Assembly: GCA_945860705.1 (NCBI GenBank)
Contig: CAMART010000011.1
Span: forward strand, 18,731-82,730
From: Chitinophaga pinensis
GTDB lineage: Bacteria; Bacteroidota; Bacteroidia; Chitinophagales; CAMDFR01
DNA length: 64,000 bases
Direction: 5' to 3'
Shown here: piece by piece, positions 19,539 to 29,202 of the stretch
Layout: each line of letters starts with the position of its first letter
Numbering within the stretch: the first letter of the stretch is position 1
The notes under the pieces: generated by a model
Told to the model about the DNA's origin: nothing
Seen by the model: only the letters and a program-made list of their open reading frames with translations
The model's database searches: none
Position numbers and translations under genes: made by a program

Positions 19539-22538
19539 TTATTTGATTTTAAAAAGCACTACACTACCTGGTCTTAAAACTCTAGTGCCGTATATACTGT
19601 TGCTTACAGGGGTTTTTACTCCAGATATCATTGCAAAAGTTTTCGAATATGGATCCTCTACTTGCCTATCTGTCACTACTAATTGTAGATTTGGATTGGC
19701 ACTGATATATTCATAAAACTTTTGAAGTTTTTTGGTCAAAGATTTATCTGGAGTCTTATCAATACCTCCTGTATTCAAATCAAATAATATATATTCTACT
19801 CCTGCTTTTTTTAGAGTGGTATTCATCACATCTTTCACACCATAAGAACGATTGTATAAAAATATAAAATTGTCTAACTGATTATCTTCATATACTCTTT
19901 CGTTATTATTATCAATAAAATAATTGACATAAGTACCTATTCTTATTACTTTCTTAGTGGGATTGGCATTCATTTCATCTACTGCTGTGGCTATAGCTGC
20001 ATTTACTTCTGACATAGCAGATGAGTTATCTAATGAATTACCAGCGTATTGCAAAAATATTTTATTCAGTTTAGAATCATACTCGTATGAGGCAATCATA
20101 CTAGATGTTCTTTGTAGCGTAGCTAGAGATAATGATAAAATGAAAACAAATAATACGATATATGATAAGATACTTTTTTGTTTATCGATAGTGCCTGAAG
20201 AATCTTGGATGTGTAAACTAACGAATAGAATAATAGCGCTACCAAAAAGTGGTAAACCGTACCAAGATATAGCGTTGCCAAGCATCCACCAAAGTATGAA
20301 ACTTATAGCTACAAACAATAATAGCAATTGCTGTATCGGCTTCCAAGTTTTTATCTGTTTCAAATTGACAATAGAAATCAATACTACCAATATTAAAATA
20401 ATAAGAAAAGATTGAAAAGTATTTTGTTTAGTAAATACAACTAGTAATGGTTTTAGAATATTCGTTAAACTAAGCGCTATCGGTTGCAGTAATAAATAAA
20501 TCTGTTTAGCTAATCCATTCATATCTGGATTTTGTTTTGTTAAAGTTTGCATATAATCTACTAAACTGATATTTGTATTAGTATAAAACACAGTATATAA
20601 TGACAAGCATAATAAAAATAACACTATTAAAATGTTTGCTAAATTTTGAAGTAAAAATTCTTTATTAGAATTAATAAACAATAGTGGTAAAAGTATAAAA
20701 CACACTAAACCTATATCTGTAGGTATAGTGGCTACATTTTTGAGCGTACACATGTCATATATGACAGATGCATATTTTACAAACCCATTTTCATAACCTA
20801 AATACCTCAATACTTCTTCATAAGCACCAGTATTGGCACTAAGATTATATTTATTTTCAAATTGTGAAACGTCAGTAGAATTTTGAGCAACAAGCGATGC
20901 CGAACTATGAGCAAGCTCAGAACTCAATGGTCTTATTTTAGAGATTACTTTTATAAAAGGTTCTTGTCGATTATCTCCATTGAGCAGTTTTGAAATCGCA
21001 AAACTTTTTGTTTCTGTGTAGTTTTTTATAATCCATGGACTAAAAGTAATAGAAAGTACTATGAAAAATATAGCTAAATAGTAGAATATTGAAAGATATT
21101 TTAGTTTATGTTTTACTATATGTAAGGTAAAAAATGCAATAGCAGCAACAGCTGTGAGCATGACTAATATTTTGGGCTCTTTTGCATCTGAGAAAAATAT
21201 ACCTGAAAACTCATAAAGCCTTAACATAAATACTGATGCGATAGATAATAAAAAAGCACTCAAGCTTAGTGAAAACGATTTACTATATGCATAGATGAAT
21301 GTGACTACTGCACCTATAATAAAAAAGAACGATGTATATTTTATACCAAAAGAAAATGCACAAAATACTGCCAATAATACAACTACAACAAACCAAGGAT
21401 TTTTAAAAAAAGAACTTAACTTAAAATCTTCATTGTCTTTGATAGACATAAAGCTACTTATCAATAATAATAAACTAATACACACATAAAAACATAAAGC
21501 TAAATCTACTTTAGCATCAGCGCTACTCTGCCACAGAAATGTAGGCAACATGTAAAAACTGATAGCAGAAAGTGCACTATAAGATGCAGTGGTATAATAT
21601 CTTGCAATTTTATACACTACACCAATAGCAAGGATTCCAGGAACTATAGATAATAAGGTAGCTAAAGAAACATTGCCCCCAAATAAATATCCCACAGCCA
21701 TCATCAACGACCAATTATATGCCTGACCTCCACTCAACAAAGCATGAGTATCTGCTATTGATTTAGGTATATTCATATAGATACTTAACTCGTCAAATCC
21801 AATAGGGAAAGGTCTAAAAGAGGTAGTGATATTAAACGCTGCAAATACTATAAGTAAAAAAAATGAAAAAACACCTAGAGGATTAATCTCTATTATGTCT
21901 AAACTATTGATAAAAATATCTTTAGCAAAACTTATTGTTTGTTTATAGAATATACCTAGTGGAAGCGCTAATACAACTAATACTGACATTGATGTAAACA
22001 AATGAAACATGGCTAAAAAGTAGAAGCACAAACAGAAAACTATTAAGCCTAATGCAAGCGATAATAGATTAATTGTGCTGACATCTTGTATAGTAGAAGA
22101 CAACTTTTTAGTAAGATAACGTCCGAGAATAGTTGCGCTAAAAAATATAAGAATCAAGAATGCACTATTATATATAAGCTTAAAACTAAAATCAAGTACA
22201 TATGAATTGGTACTTTCTTCAAATGCTTTGATATCTCCTCCATACATTGTAAAAAAAGTAATAATAGATACAATAACTAAGAGGAGTATTTTCCAGCCAG
22301 ATAATTTTTGTAAAATTATTTTTCTAAATGAACTTAGTTTTTTGTCGGCATGTAAAAAAAGAAAAATTGCGTATACAATGAACATCATAAACAAACCACC
22401 CATAAAATGAGGAGTTTTTAGTGCTTTAGAAACAAATTTGTTGTGTGCTAAATAAGTAGATAACAAGAGTAGACTCCAAAAAGAAGTAAAAATAATAATT
22501 CCCCACTTATTGATAAGTTCGCGTATATCTTTTTGCAT
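19539..22538 (-). CDS. Large polytopic membrane protein, probable GT-C glycosyltransferase
   Basis: This 999-residue protein has many hydrophobic segments along most of its length and a soluble C-terminal region of about 150 residues. An acidic motif FPIGFDELSIYMNIPKSIAD lies in an outer loop near residues 245-265. This is the arrangement of GT-C enzymes that use polyprenyl-phosphate sugars, and it is supported by the GT2 synthase gene that follows one base after its stop. It heads a four-gene minus-strand operon. Its exact family is not recognised and the acceptor is unknown. Confidence 0.65.
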   Translation of the reverse strand: MQKDIRELINKWGIIIFTSFWSLLLLSTYLAHNKFVSKALKTPHFMGGLFMMFIVYAIFLFLHADKKLSSFRKIILQKLSGWKILLLVIVSIITFFTMYGGDIKAFEESTNSYVLDFSFKLIYNSAFLILIFFSATILGRYLTKKLSSTIQDVSTINLLSLALGLIVFCLCFYFLAMFHLFTSMSVLVVLALPLGIFYKQTISFAKDIFINSLDIIEINPLGVFSFFLLIVFAAFNITTSFRPFPIGFDELSIYMNIPKSIADTHALLSGGQAYNWSLMMAVGYLFGGNVSLATLLSIVPGILAIGVVYKIARYYTTASYSALSAISFYMLPTFLWQSSADAKVDLALCFYVCISLLLLISSFMSIKDNEDFKLSSFFKNPWFVVVVLLAVFCAFSFGIKYTSFFFIIGAVVTFIYAYSKSFSLSLSAFLLSIASVFMLRLYEFSGIFFSDAKEPKILVMLTAVAAIAFFTLHIVKHKLKYLSIFYYLAIFFIVLSITFSPWIIKNYTETKSFAISKLLNGDNRQEPFIKVISKIRPLSSELAHSSASLVAQNSTDVSQFENKYNLSANTGAYEEVLRYLGYENGFVKYASVIYDMCTLKNVATIPTDIGLVCFILLPLLFINSNKEFLLQNLANILIVLFLLCLSLYTVFYTNTNISLVDYMQTLTKQNPDMNGLAKQIYLLLQPIALSLTNILKPLLVVFTKQNTFQSFLIILILVVLISIVNLKQIKTWKPIQQLLLLFVAISFILWWMLGNAISWYGLPLFGSAIILFVSLHIQDSSGTIDKQKSILSYIVLFVFILSLSLATLQRTSSMIASYEYDSKLNKIFLQYAGNSLDNSSAMSEVNAAIATAVDEMNANPTKKVIRIGTYVNYFIDNNNERVYEDNQLDNFIFLYNRSYGVKDVMNTTLKKAGVEYILFDLNTGGIDKTPDKSLTKKLQKFYEYISANPNLQLVVTDRQVEDPYSKTFAMISGVKTPVSNSIYGTRVLRPGSVVLFKIK

Positions 22539-22590
22539 AGTATTAAATATGCAATAAAGTTAAGGAATTTTTTAATTGTATGAAAAAAAT

Positions 22591-24162
22591 CTAATGAAGC
22601 ACCAAAAATTTACCTTTGAAAATTTGTCCCGAAGCTTCGGGATTTATAATCAATTGCACCATATACATCCCGTTTGATAATGTAGAGATATCAATGATAT
22701 TATTTGTTATTTTTTCATTTCTTATAGTAGTTCCATTCATAGAAATAATCTGCATTTGAGCATCCGCTATAGGGCCATCTAGTGTAATAAATTGAATATA
22801 ATCTGCACTAGGATTTGGTAGTATCGAAATCATATTATTAGATACAATATAATTATCTGGTATACTTGTATTAATAGTATCTACACAGGTATAAAATTCC
22901 AAACTAAATTGGTCTAAAATAAATACTTGTTTATCTACTATAAATGGTTTTAGTCCTTTTGTGATAAAAGTATCCCAAGTACCTGGAAAAATTTCAACTG
23001 CCTCTGAAAGATTATACACAATACTAGAATCAAATTGATTATAGGTATAAAATCCATTCGGATCGTTAGCAACACTGGTACTTATGAGTGTTTTTGTATC
23101 ATCTATAAAATCTTCTATATGATCTAAAGTCATGATATTTGAATTTACATCGCATAAATAATCAAAATATTTTTTCTTCCAATCTGGATTATTAAAACAT
23201 TTATTAATAAGTGGTTTTCTACCTCGGCTATCTGGCAATAGAATCTCATAATCTTGGTCTGCAAAAGCTAGATTATAATCCCAAGGAATCCATTGAAATT
23301 TTTTAGTAATTGTGTCATTGTACAAATAAAAATTTCTACCATGTTCAAAATACGAATCCCAATTATTGAGTGATACATCTACAGCAAGTGTCTTTAAAAA
23401 ACCATCTAGATTGATAATCTTATGAATGCTATCTGCTGGTTTATCACGAATAGTTTTTGTAAGGTCTATTAAGTCTGACCAATCATTGGCACTTTCGTTT
23501 GATTTTTTTTCAAACTCTTCTTCATAGGCAGATATAGAAGTGCCTAAATATCTTAAATCTGTAGAAATAGTTTTGTATAAATTTCCATTATTATCTCCAA
23601 AATGTTCATCTAAAAATTTAGGCCCTACTTGCTCTACCAATACATACAAACTCCATAAATCATCATTTATATATACATTGGCATAAGAAGTTCTGGAAGC
23701 TGGCAAATTGAAATCTCTCAAAATCTTATAACTCAAATGATCATGCATCATAGTTGGATCTTGAAATGCATTTGCTAAATTTATTTCTTTCAGACCATCG
23801 TATCTTTGACCTCTTACAAATTCATTAAACTCTATTTTTAATGGTTTTTTTAAGCTTGGATCAGCTCCCCAATTAGAATAAAATCCCTTTTGTTTTACTC
23901 CACAAGAGTCTACTCTATTGCCATCTATTAATATAGAATCAAAAAGAATAGGATCATTACTACCGAGAGGCATCCCTCCTCCTCCACCAAAATCAATGCT
24001 TTCATTGTATCTTACTGACATTGTATCCCAAAAATTTGGAAATGAAGTATACATTTTTATGGTATGTACACTACTGTTATTGAAGATATTTACTCCACTT
24101 TGTGCTAGTAAAAGTGAAATAGTAGATAATGTTAAAAAAAGTAGAAGTAATAGTTTTTTCAT
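22591..24162 (-). CDS. CotH-like kinase domain protein with T9SS sorting domain
   Basis: This 523-residue secreted protein starts with a signal peptide (MKKLLLLLFLTLSTISLLLA). The central CotH-type domain is seen in HDHLSYKILRDFNLPASRTSY, VYINDDLWSLYVLVEQVGPKF, NWDSYFEHGRNFYLY and WIPWDYNLAFAD. Known CotH proteins phosphorylate spore-coat proteins. The Bacteroidota secreted forms are uncharacterised, so kinase activity is only possible. The C-terminal 75 residues are a type A T9SS sorting domain (ILPNPSADYIQF; STLSNGMYMVQL). A 16-base palindrome (22627-22642) lies in frame inside the sorting domain and adds an NPEASG-like loop. Confidence 0.85.
   Translation of the reverse strand: MKKLLLLLFLTLSTISLLLAQSGVNIFNNSSVHTIKMYTSFPNFWDTMSVRYNESIDFGGGGGMPLGSNDPILFDSILIDGNRVDSCGVKQKGFYSNWGADPSLKKPLKIEFNEFVRGQRYDGLKEINLANAFQDPTMMHDHLSYKILRDFNLPASRTSYANVYINDDLWSLYVLVEQVGPKFLDEHFGDNNGNLYKTISTDLRYLGTSISAYEEEFEKKSNESANDWSDLIDLTKTIRDKPADSIHKIINLDGFLKTLAVDVSLNNWDSYFEHGRNFYLYNDTITKKFQWIPWDYNLAFADQDYEILLPDSRGRKPLINKCFNNPDWKKKYFDYLCDVNSNIMTLDHIEDFIDDTKTLISTSVANDPNGFYTYNQFDSSIVYNLSEAVEIFPGTWDTFITKGLKPFIVDKQVFILDQFSLEFYTCVDTINTSIPDNYIVSNNMISILPNPSADYIQFITLDGPIADAQMQIISMNGTTIRNEKITNNIIDISTLSNGMYMVQLIINPEASGQIFKGKFLVLH
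22627..22642. repeat. In-frame palindrome inside the CotH-like gene
   Basis: TCCCGAAGCTTCGGGA is a perfect 16-base palindrome in AT-rich coding DNA. The same type (TCCCGAACGTTCGGGA) occurs between genes at 63681-63696. In the protein it encodes the PEASG stretch of the T9SS domain. Confidence 0.7.
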
Positions 24163-24248
24163 AAATTTTATATGGTATTGTAAATATAATCATTCTAAGA
24201 ACGAAAAATTCTATAGCTTCGTTGCCTCATTAAAATTTTTACATTAGT

Positions 24249-24779
24249 ATGACTGAACTAGAAGCTCGAATAAAAAACACGATAAGAACTATAGCCGATT
24301 TCCCTATCAAAGGAATTCAATACAAAGATATCACTACTCTTTTTTTAGATTATGAGTTATGTAATGACATAGCAGATTTTCTTGCTGAAAAATCGAGAGG
24401 GAAAGTGGATATAGTATGTGGTGTAGAAAGCAGAGGGTTTCTATTTGGTGCACAGATAGCACAGAAACTTGGACTTCCTTTCATCATGGTTCGCAAAGCT
24501 GGTAAGCTCCCTGGAGAAACTATTCGTGAAGATTATCAACTAGAGTACGGTACTGCATCTATAGAAATACATAAAGGATTTATCAAAGAAGGCCAACGAG
24601 CACTAATTCATGACGACTTGCTGGCTACTGGTGGCACAGCCAATGCCACAGCTTCTTTGATTCAAAAATTTGGAGCTGTACCTTCTCAGTTTTCATTTAT
24701 AGTAGAGCTATCCTATCTGCACGGAAGAGACCGATTAAAACCAATACATGACAATATCGTTTCTATAGTTTCTTACTAA
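24249..24779 (+). CDS. apt: Adenine phosphoribosyltransferase
   Basis: Apt salvages adenine with PRPP to give AMP in the cytoplasm. The 176-residue protein is normal length. The family opening IRTIADFPIKGIQYKDIT is followed by VCGVESRGFLFGAQIAQKLG. The PRPP-binding loop ALIHDDLLATGGTANA lies near residues 116-131. It stands alone on the plus strand; its last 4 bases overlap the 3' end of the convergent secreted protein gene. Confidence 0.97.
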   Translation: MTELEARIKNTIRTIADFPIKGIQYKDITTLFLDYELCNDIADFLAEKSRGKVDIVCGVESRGFLFGAQIAQKLGLPFIMVRKAGKLPGETIREDYQLEYGTASIEIHKGFIKEGQRALIHDDLLATGGTANATASLIQKFGAVPSQFSFIVELSYLHGRDRLKPIHDNIVSIVSY

Positions 24780-25660
24780 AGCATTATTTCTCGTTCTTGT
24801 ATCAACTGCCCTTCACTAAATACTCTTGCTAGATATTTACCCGCTGGCAAAAATGAAGTTTCCCATGTAAACTGATAATCATAATGCCCTCTTTGTAGCA
24901 TTCTTTCTTGCATAGGCACTTTGAGTATTTCTTCATGCGCATTGCATATCTGCACGGTCACAGCAGTTTCTTTTGCTAAATTAAAATCCATAATAGCAAT
25001 CAGTTTAGATGTAGTCATTTGTAGTCTACCGGCACTATCTACATCATATTTTTTGGTATACCATGGTACAGGCAAACCAGTGATTTCTGATACTGTTTTT
25101 TTTAGCTCTTGTACGCTTGTCATATCGTCTGCATAGATGCCATCTATATTCGCTCCATTACATACCACCCATACGGCGTGTTGCACTGCATGCAAGTCTA
25201 GTTGAGGATGTGTATTCAAGTATTTTGCTAATATTAGCTCTTTGCTCACTGTATCACGAGTATGTCTAAAAGCTATATCTAGCTCAGGAGCACTTTTAGA
25301 GGATGCACAACAAAATCCAGTAACTTTAGTTTGTTTTTTTGATAACGGTGCCAATACAATATATTGAGTTTGAGTCACAAAAATATTTTGCATTGCCTCG
25401 TCTTCACACATCAGCTTATCACCTGCTTCGAGTAGCAATTTTTGTTCTGTATTGGTATTATTTTCTAGATGCAGTACTACGCAGTCGCCACTATAGTTTC
25501 CTGTACTTTTAAATTTTGCCTTGATGCTATGATTACTTATCTTTTCATTGATAGGAGTATACGTAGTTTTCAAATCTGCATTGCTTGCTAGCAAAATATA
25601 GGGGAAAAGCAAAAACTTTAAAACCATTGGATATTTCATGATATAGTATTTTATATTCAT
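24776..25660 (-). CDS. Unknown secreted protein
   Basis: This gene is not recognised. The 294-residue protein opens with MNIKYYIMKYPMVLKFLLFP and a hydrophobic stretch ending near LLASNA. Translation may start at the first Met or at Met8, which makes a cleaner signal peptide. The body shows a beta-rich pattern (VVLHLENNTNTEQKLLLEAG; CCASSKSAPELDIAFRH) and a C-terminal segment LPAGKYLARVFSEGQLIQER resembling the end of a sorting-type beta domain, but the usual NPxxD start is not seen. It is more GC-rich than its neighbours and has more cysteines. A terminator for the upstream metalloprotease separates the two. Confidence 0.65.
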   Translation of the reverse strand: MNIKYYIMKYPMVLKFLLFPYILLASNADLKTTYTPINEKISNHSIKAKFKSTGNYSGDCVVLHLENNTNTEQKLLLEAGDKLMCEDEAMQNIFVTQTQYIVLAPLSKKQTKVTGFCCASSKSAPELDIAFRHTRDTVSKELILAKYLNTHPQLDLHAVQHAVWVVCNGANIDGIYADDMTSVQELKKTVSEITGLPVPWYTKKYDVDSAGRLQMTTSKLIAIMDFNLAKETAVTVQICNAHEEILKVPMQERMLQRGHYDYQFTWETSFLPAGKYLARVFSEGQLIQEREIML

Positions 25661-25741
25661 GAAACGAAATAGGAGAAGAGAATATTGTATTACATAGTTA
25701 TATACAATGAATATTATAAAATGAATACAAAAATTTATCTA

Positions 25742-25776
25742 AAACAAAAAGGCTACCTATGGCAGCCTTTTTGTTT
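25742..25776 (-). terminator. Intrinsic terminator of the M43 protease gene
   Basis: The arms AAACAAAAAGGCT and AGCCTTTTTGTTT pair perfectly around a 9-base loop. It lies 20 bases after the stop codon at 25797 with a T-rich end on the minus strand. Confidence 0.85.
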
Positions 25777-25796
25777 AATTTTAATTACTTAGTCTT

Positions 25797-27671
25797 CTAC
25801 TGTATCACCAATCTTATATTTTTATTGGTATTGTTATATTGTATATTGATCATATAAACTCCACTCGACAAATTAGCAGTGGAAAGTTTAATAGTATTTT
25901 CTCCTTCCGAAATAGAAGCATTTGTATTAATCACATCTTCTCCAGTCATAGAATAAACTTTTATAAATGCTGTTGATGATTTATCTGTTGCTATATTTAA
26001 GTATGTATTTGCATTGCTAGAGTTTGGATTTGGATATATTTTTATAATATCCTCATTAGATGAAGTGTTAACTATACTGTTATATAGAATTGTTTTGGAT
26101 GTACTACATCCAAATTGATCAGTTACAGTTACAGTCACGTTACCAATATTTGGGCTATTCTGTTGAGTATTTACTCCATTTGACCATGTGTAAGTGTATG
26201 GCCCACCATTTCCACCTGTTGCTTCTGCTGTTATTTGATTTACTGATGTTGGAAATATATTAATATTGATAGACGGTCCATCTGGCAATACAATTGTAGC
26301 AAACATAGTTCTACCTAACAAATCTGTAATAGTAAGTGAATAGGTATTTGCTACTAAATCTGTGATAGGATTGAACCCATCTCCTGTACTCCATGTAAAA
26401 GTGTAAGGTGCACTTCCTCCACTTGGAGAAATATTTATAGCACCATCATTTCCACCTGGACAAGTAATATTTGTAATAACTAAAGAAGCACTAAGTGCTG
26501 AAGTAGTAAATGATCTTGTAGGAGTATAAGTACCACAAGTAGCCCCCAATGTCATTGGTAATACTTTCCAATAATATGTAGTAGCTGTGTTTGCACCACG
26601 AAGTAAAAAAGAAGTATCTGCAGTGATGGTATCTATCAATACATTAAATGCAAATGAACTAGAGGTACTCATCATTACATGATAGTGAGTAGCATCTGCT
26701 GATTTATTCCATACCAATGATGTAAATGGAGCTACATTTATAGATGCATTTGTTGGAGATACTAAATTTGTACTCGCAGGATTAAGTACTGAGGGAACAG
26801 TATATCTATTCATACCACTTCTACTTATATTTCTTACTTCGACCATTTCTGCCTCTTGATCTATACTAAATTTAGTTTGACAACCGTCATTTGAATAGCT
26901 CATAAAAAACTGACCATCAAGAACTGTTCTGTATAAGTCGCCATTAAAATCTGTTTTTGCACCAGTATATGGGCAATTCCATCTATCTGAAATAAAATCT
27001 GCAGGCGTATCACAAAATCTATCTCCTCTAGTAGCACAGTTTGAACCATTTACACGCTCATCTGTAGATGTAGCCGCTGCAGTTGCATCTCTTCCTTCCC
27101 ATCCTGAAAATGTATGAGGCAATCCTAAAAAATGTCCCATTTCATGTGTCAATGTAGAGCTAGTAGCATCCATACAACTTTTTTGAACTACTATACCTTG
27201 ACGACCAAATCCTGGAAATGTTGCATAACCACATACCGTCACGCCACTGCTTACAGCATTTTGCACTATATAAACATTACAAACATCTGCTATATTATTA
27301 CCATTTTTCATATCTCTATCTACGTTTCCGTCAGACATATTAAAATATCTAGTATTTTTAATATAATGAGGTGCTGCGTATAAATAGAACTGTATCTGTG
27401 AACGAGAAAATCGTTGATTCATTAAACAATGAACAGCCAATAAATCTTTTATAGGATAATAACCAGTACCTGCATCTGTGCCTATAATATGATACTGTAT
27501 TGGTACATATACAATTGCATTAGCATCTCTAGAGCCAGATTCATTCAAGTAGCTCATGTCTTTATTCATGTAATATTCTAAAAACTCAGGACTTGGATTG
27601 GTACCACAAAAAGACTGTGCAAATAGTTGAATGCTTATAAATGTAATAGCAATTAAAAATAGGTTTTTCAT
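25797..27671 (-). CDS. M43-type zinc metalloprotease with SprB-like repeats and T9SS sorting domain
   Basis: This 624-residue secreted protease starts with signal peptide MKNLFLIAITFISIQLFAQS. The metzincin zinc motif HEMGHFLGLPH lies near residue 177 and is followed by CDTPAD, typical of pappalysin (M43) peptidases. The next domain (NLVSPTNASINVAPFTSLVW...YYWKVLPM) resembles fibronectin type III. A SprB-like repeat (ITCPGGNDGAINISPSGG...TFTWS) and a second degenerate copy follow. The C-terminus (IYPNPNSSNANTYLNI; LSSGVYMINI) is a type A T9SS sorting domain. It probably degrades external protein at the cell surface. A canonical promoter lies at 27695-27725. Confidence 0.92.
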   Translation of the reverse strand: MKNLFLIAITFISIQLFAQSFCGTNPSPEFLEYYMNKDMSYLNESGSRDANAIVYVPIQYHIIGTDAGTGYYPIKDLLAVHCLMNQRFSRSQIQFYLYAAPHYIKNTRYFNMSDGNVDRDMKNGNNIADVCNVYIVQNAVSSGVTVCGYATFPGFGRQGIVVQKSCMDATSSTLTHEMGHFLGLPHTFSGWEGRDATAAATSTDERVNGSNCATRGDRFCDTPADFISDRWNCPYTGAKTDFNGDLYRTVLDGQFFMSYSNDGCQTKFSIDQEAEMVEVRNISRSGMNRYTVPSVLNPASTNLVSPTNASINVAPFTSLVWNKSADATHYHVMMSTSSSFAFNVLIDTITADTSFLLRGANTATTYYWKVLPMTLGATCGTYTPTRSFTTSALSASLVITNITCPGGNDGAINISPSGGSAPYTFTWSTGDGFNPITDLVANTYSLTITDLLGRTMFATIVLPDGPSININIFPTSVNQITAEATGGNGGPYTYTWSNGVNTQQNSPNIGNVTVTVTDQFGCSTSKTILYNSIVNTSSNEDIIKIYPNPNSSNANTYLNIATDKSSTAFIKVYSMTGEDVINTNASISEGENTIKLSTANLSSGVYMINIQYNNTNKNIRLVIQ

Positions 27672-27694
27672 TTAATTAGTTTAGTTTGATAAAT

Positions 27695-27725
27695 CAAAGT
27701 TATAACATATATTTCTTTATACAAA
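27695..27725 (-). promoter_or_regulatory. Promoter of the M43 protease gene
   Basis: On the minus strand TTTG (27725-27722), a 19-base spacer and TAACTTTG (27702-27695) match the Bacteroidota consensus closely. The start codon follows about 24 bases downstream. Confidence 0.8.
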
Positions 27726-27835
27726 ATGTATGAAATTCTTCTACTTAACTTTAAAGACTAGTAAATTGTTTAAATTGTTGCATCTATGTGATAGAATTTT
27801 GATTTTCAATGCTTAAAAACAAGAAAATTTATATG

Positions 27836-27843
27836 TACCTTTG
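27836..27843 (+). promoter_or_regulatory. -7 box upstream of malate dehydrogenase
   Basis: TACCTTTG matches TAnnTTTG and lies 42 bases before the mdh ATG. No good TTTG element is seen at the expected distance upstream. Confidence 0.5.
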
Positions 27844-27885
27844 CACCACGAAAAATCATTTTTAACTTAAATTTCAAATAAAAAT

Positions 27886-28815
27886 ATGAAAGTAACAGTA
27901 GTAGGTGCAGGAGCAGTAGGCGCAACATGTGCAGACAATATAGCTAGAAGACAATTAGCTACAGAATTAGTTTTATTAGACATCAAAGAAGGTTTGGCAG
28001 AAGGCAAAAGCATAGATATGATGCAGACTGCTACTTTATTAGGATTTAATACAAAAATAATAGGAAGCACGAATGATTATACAAAAACTGCTGGTAGTGA
28101 TGTAGTTGTTATTACTTCTGGTATTCCTCGTAAGCCAGGTATGACTCGTGAAGAATTGATTGGTATCAATGCAGGAATCGTAAAAGGAGTAACTGAAAAT
28201 ATTTTAAAACATTCTCCAAATGCAATCATCATCATCATCAGTAATCCTATGGATACTATGACATATTTGGCATTAAAATCTAGCGGATTGCCAAAAAACA
28301 GAATCATCGGTATGGGTGGGATACTAGATAGCTCTAGATTTAAATATTATTTGAGTCAAGCAATCAACTGCTCACCAAATGATTTACTGGCTAACGTAAT
28401 AGGTGGACATGGCGATACAACTATGATTCCTCTTCATAGATTGGCTACTATGCAATCATCTCCAGTATCATCTTTACTAGATAAAACTACACTTGATAAA
28501 GTAGTAGCAGATACAATGGTAGGTGGTGCTACTCTTACTGGTTTATTAGGTACTTCTGCATGGTATGCACCAGGTGCTGCAGGTGCAGACTTAGTAGAAA
28601 ATATAGTGAGAGATCAAAAAAGAGTAATGCCATGTTGCGTTTCTTTGGAAGGTGAATATGGACAATCTGATATCTGTCTTGGTGTACCAGTAGTAATAGG
28701 TAGAAATGGTTGGGAAAAAATCATAGACTTAAAACTAAATGAAGAAGAACAAGCATTATTTAATAAAAGTGCAGATGCTGTAAGAAATATGAATACTGTA
28801 TTAGCTACATTATAA
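27886..28815 (+). CDS. mdh: Malate dehydrogenase (lactate-dehydrogenase-like type)
   Basis: Mdh interconverts malate and oxaloacetate with NAD in the TCA cycle. The 309-residue protein has the Rossmann loop VGAGAVGATCADNIARR. Asp in LLDIKEG suits NAD. The substrate-binding loop is ITSGIPRKPGMTREEL. The catalytic histidine segment is VIGGHGDTTMIPL. The arginine in IPRKPGMTR favours malate over lactate. A terminator hairpin follows at 28835, so it is a single-gene unit. Length is normal. Confidence 0.97.
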   Translation: MKVTVVGAGAVGATCADNIARRQLATELVLLDIKEGLAEGKSIDMMQTATLLGFNTKIIGSTNDYTKTAGSDVVVITSGIPRKPGMTREELIGINAGIVKGVTENILKHSPNAIIIIISNPMDTMTYLALKSSGLPKNRIIGMGGILDSSRFKYYLSQAINCSPNDLLANVIGGHGDTTMIPLHRLATMQSSPVSSLLDKTTLDKVVADTMVGGATLTGLLGTSAWYAPGAAGADLVENIVRDQKRVMPCCVSLEGEYGQSDICLGVPVVIGRNGWEKIIDLKLNEEEQALFNKSADAVRNMNTVLATL

Positions 28816-28834
28816 TATAAAATAAATGAATAAG

Positions 28835-28867
28835 AAAAGATGAAGCTTCGGTTTCATCTTTTTTTTT
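28835..28867 (+). terminator. Intrinsic terminator of mdh
   Basis: AAAAGATGAAGC pairs with GTTTCATCTTTT (one G-U) around a TTCG tetraloop, followed by a run of T. This hairpin also argues against a start at 28840 for the next gene. Confidence 0.92.
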
Positions 28868-28870
28868 GTG

Positions 28871-28890
28871 CTAGATTTACAATACAAAAT
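28871..28890 (+). repeat. 20-base leader repeat, copy 1
   Basis: CTAGATTTACAATACAAAAT is identical to 47161-47180. Both copies lie 6-10 bases before a start codon and after an upstream terminator. TAGATTTA is one base from the -7 consensus, so it may be a shared promoter-leader element. Confidence 0.6.
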
Positions 28891-28896
28891 TACAAG

Positions 28897-29202
28897 ATGC
28901 AATACCTATTTATTATTCTAATTATCTTACTAGGAGCTGTGGGATATACGTTCATGATAAAGGATATCAAAAATCCAAATAGAAATAATCAAGAACTTAT
29001 CAATAGACCATATTACTGGTGTTTATTGTTTTTTATTGGTGGCATTACTACTATATCTATTGGTGTACTATCAGAGATTTTTCATTTGCCAGCAGATTCA
29101 AAATGGTCTGTGATTATTTTAGGAAGTATACTCATGATACTTTATACTATTACTTTTTTATTTTTACCTAGAAAATATTTTATCAGTAAATACAAAAAAT
29201 AA
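28897..29202 (+). CDS. Unknown small membrane protein
   Basis: This gene is not recognised. The start at ATG 28897 (MQYLFIILIILLGAVGY) gives 101 residues; an upstream ATG at 28840 would place the mdh terminator inside the coding region. Three transmembrane segments are visible (LFIILIILLGAVGYTFM; YWCLLFFIGGITTISIGVL; VIILGSILMILYTITFLFL). The stop codon abuts the start codon of the aminotransferase gene, so the two are likely cotranscribed. No function can be assigned. Confidence 0.65.
   Translation: MQYLFIILIILLGAVGYTFMIKDIKNPNRNNQELINRPYYWCLLFFIGGITTISIGVLSEIFHLPADSKWSVIILGSILMILYTITFLFLPRKYFISKYKK

Noticed and set aside
28840..28896. Longer start for the small membrane protein
   Set aside because: It would place the mdh terminator hairpin and the 20-base leader inside the coding region and would remove a clean hydrophobic N-terminus.
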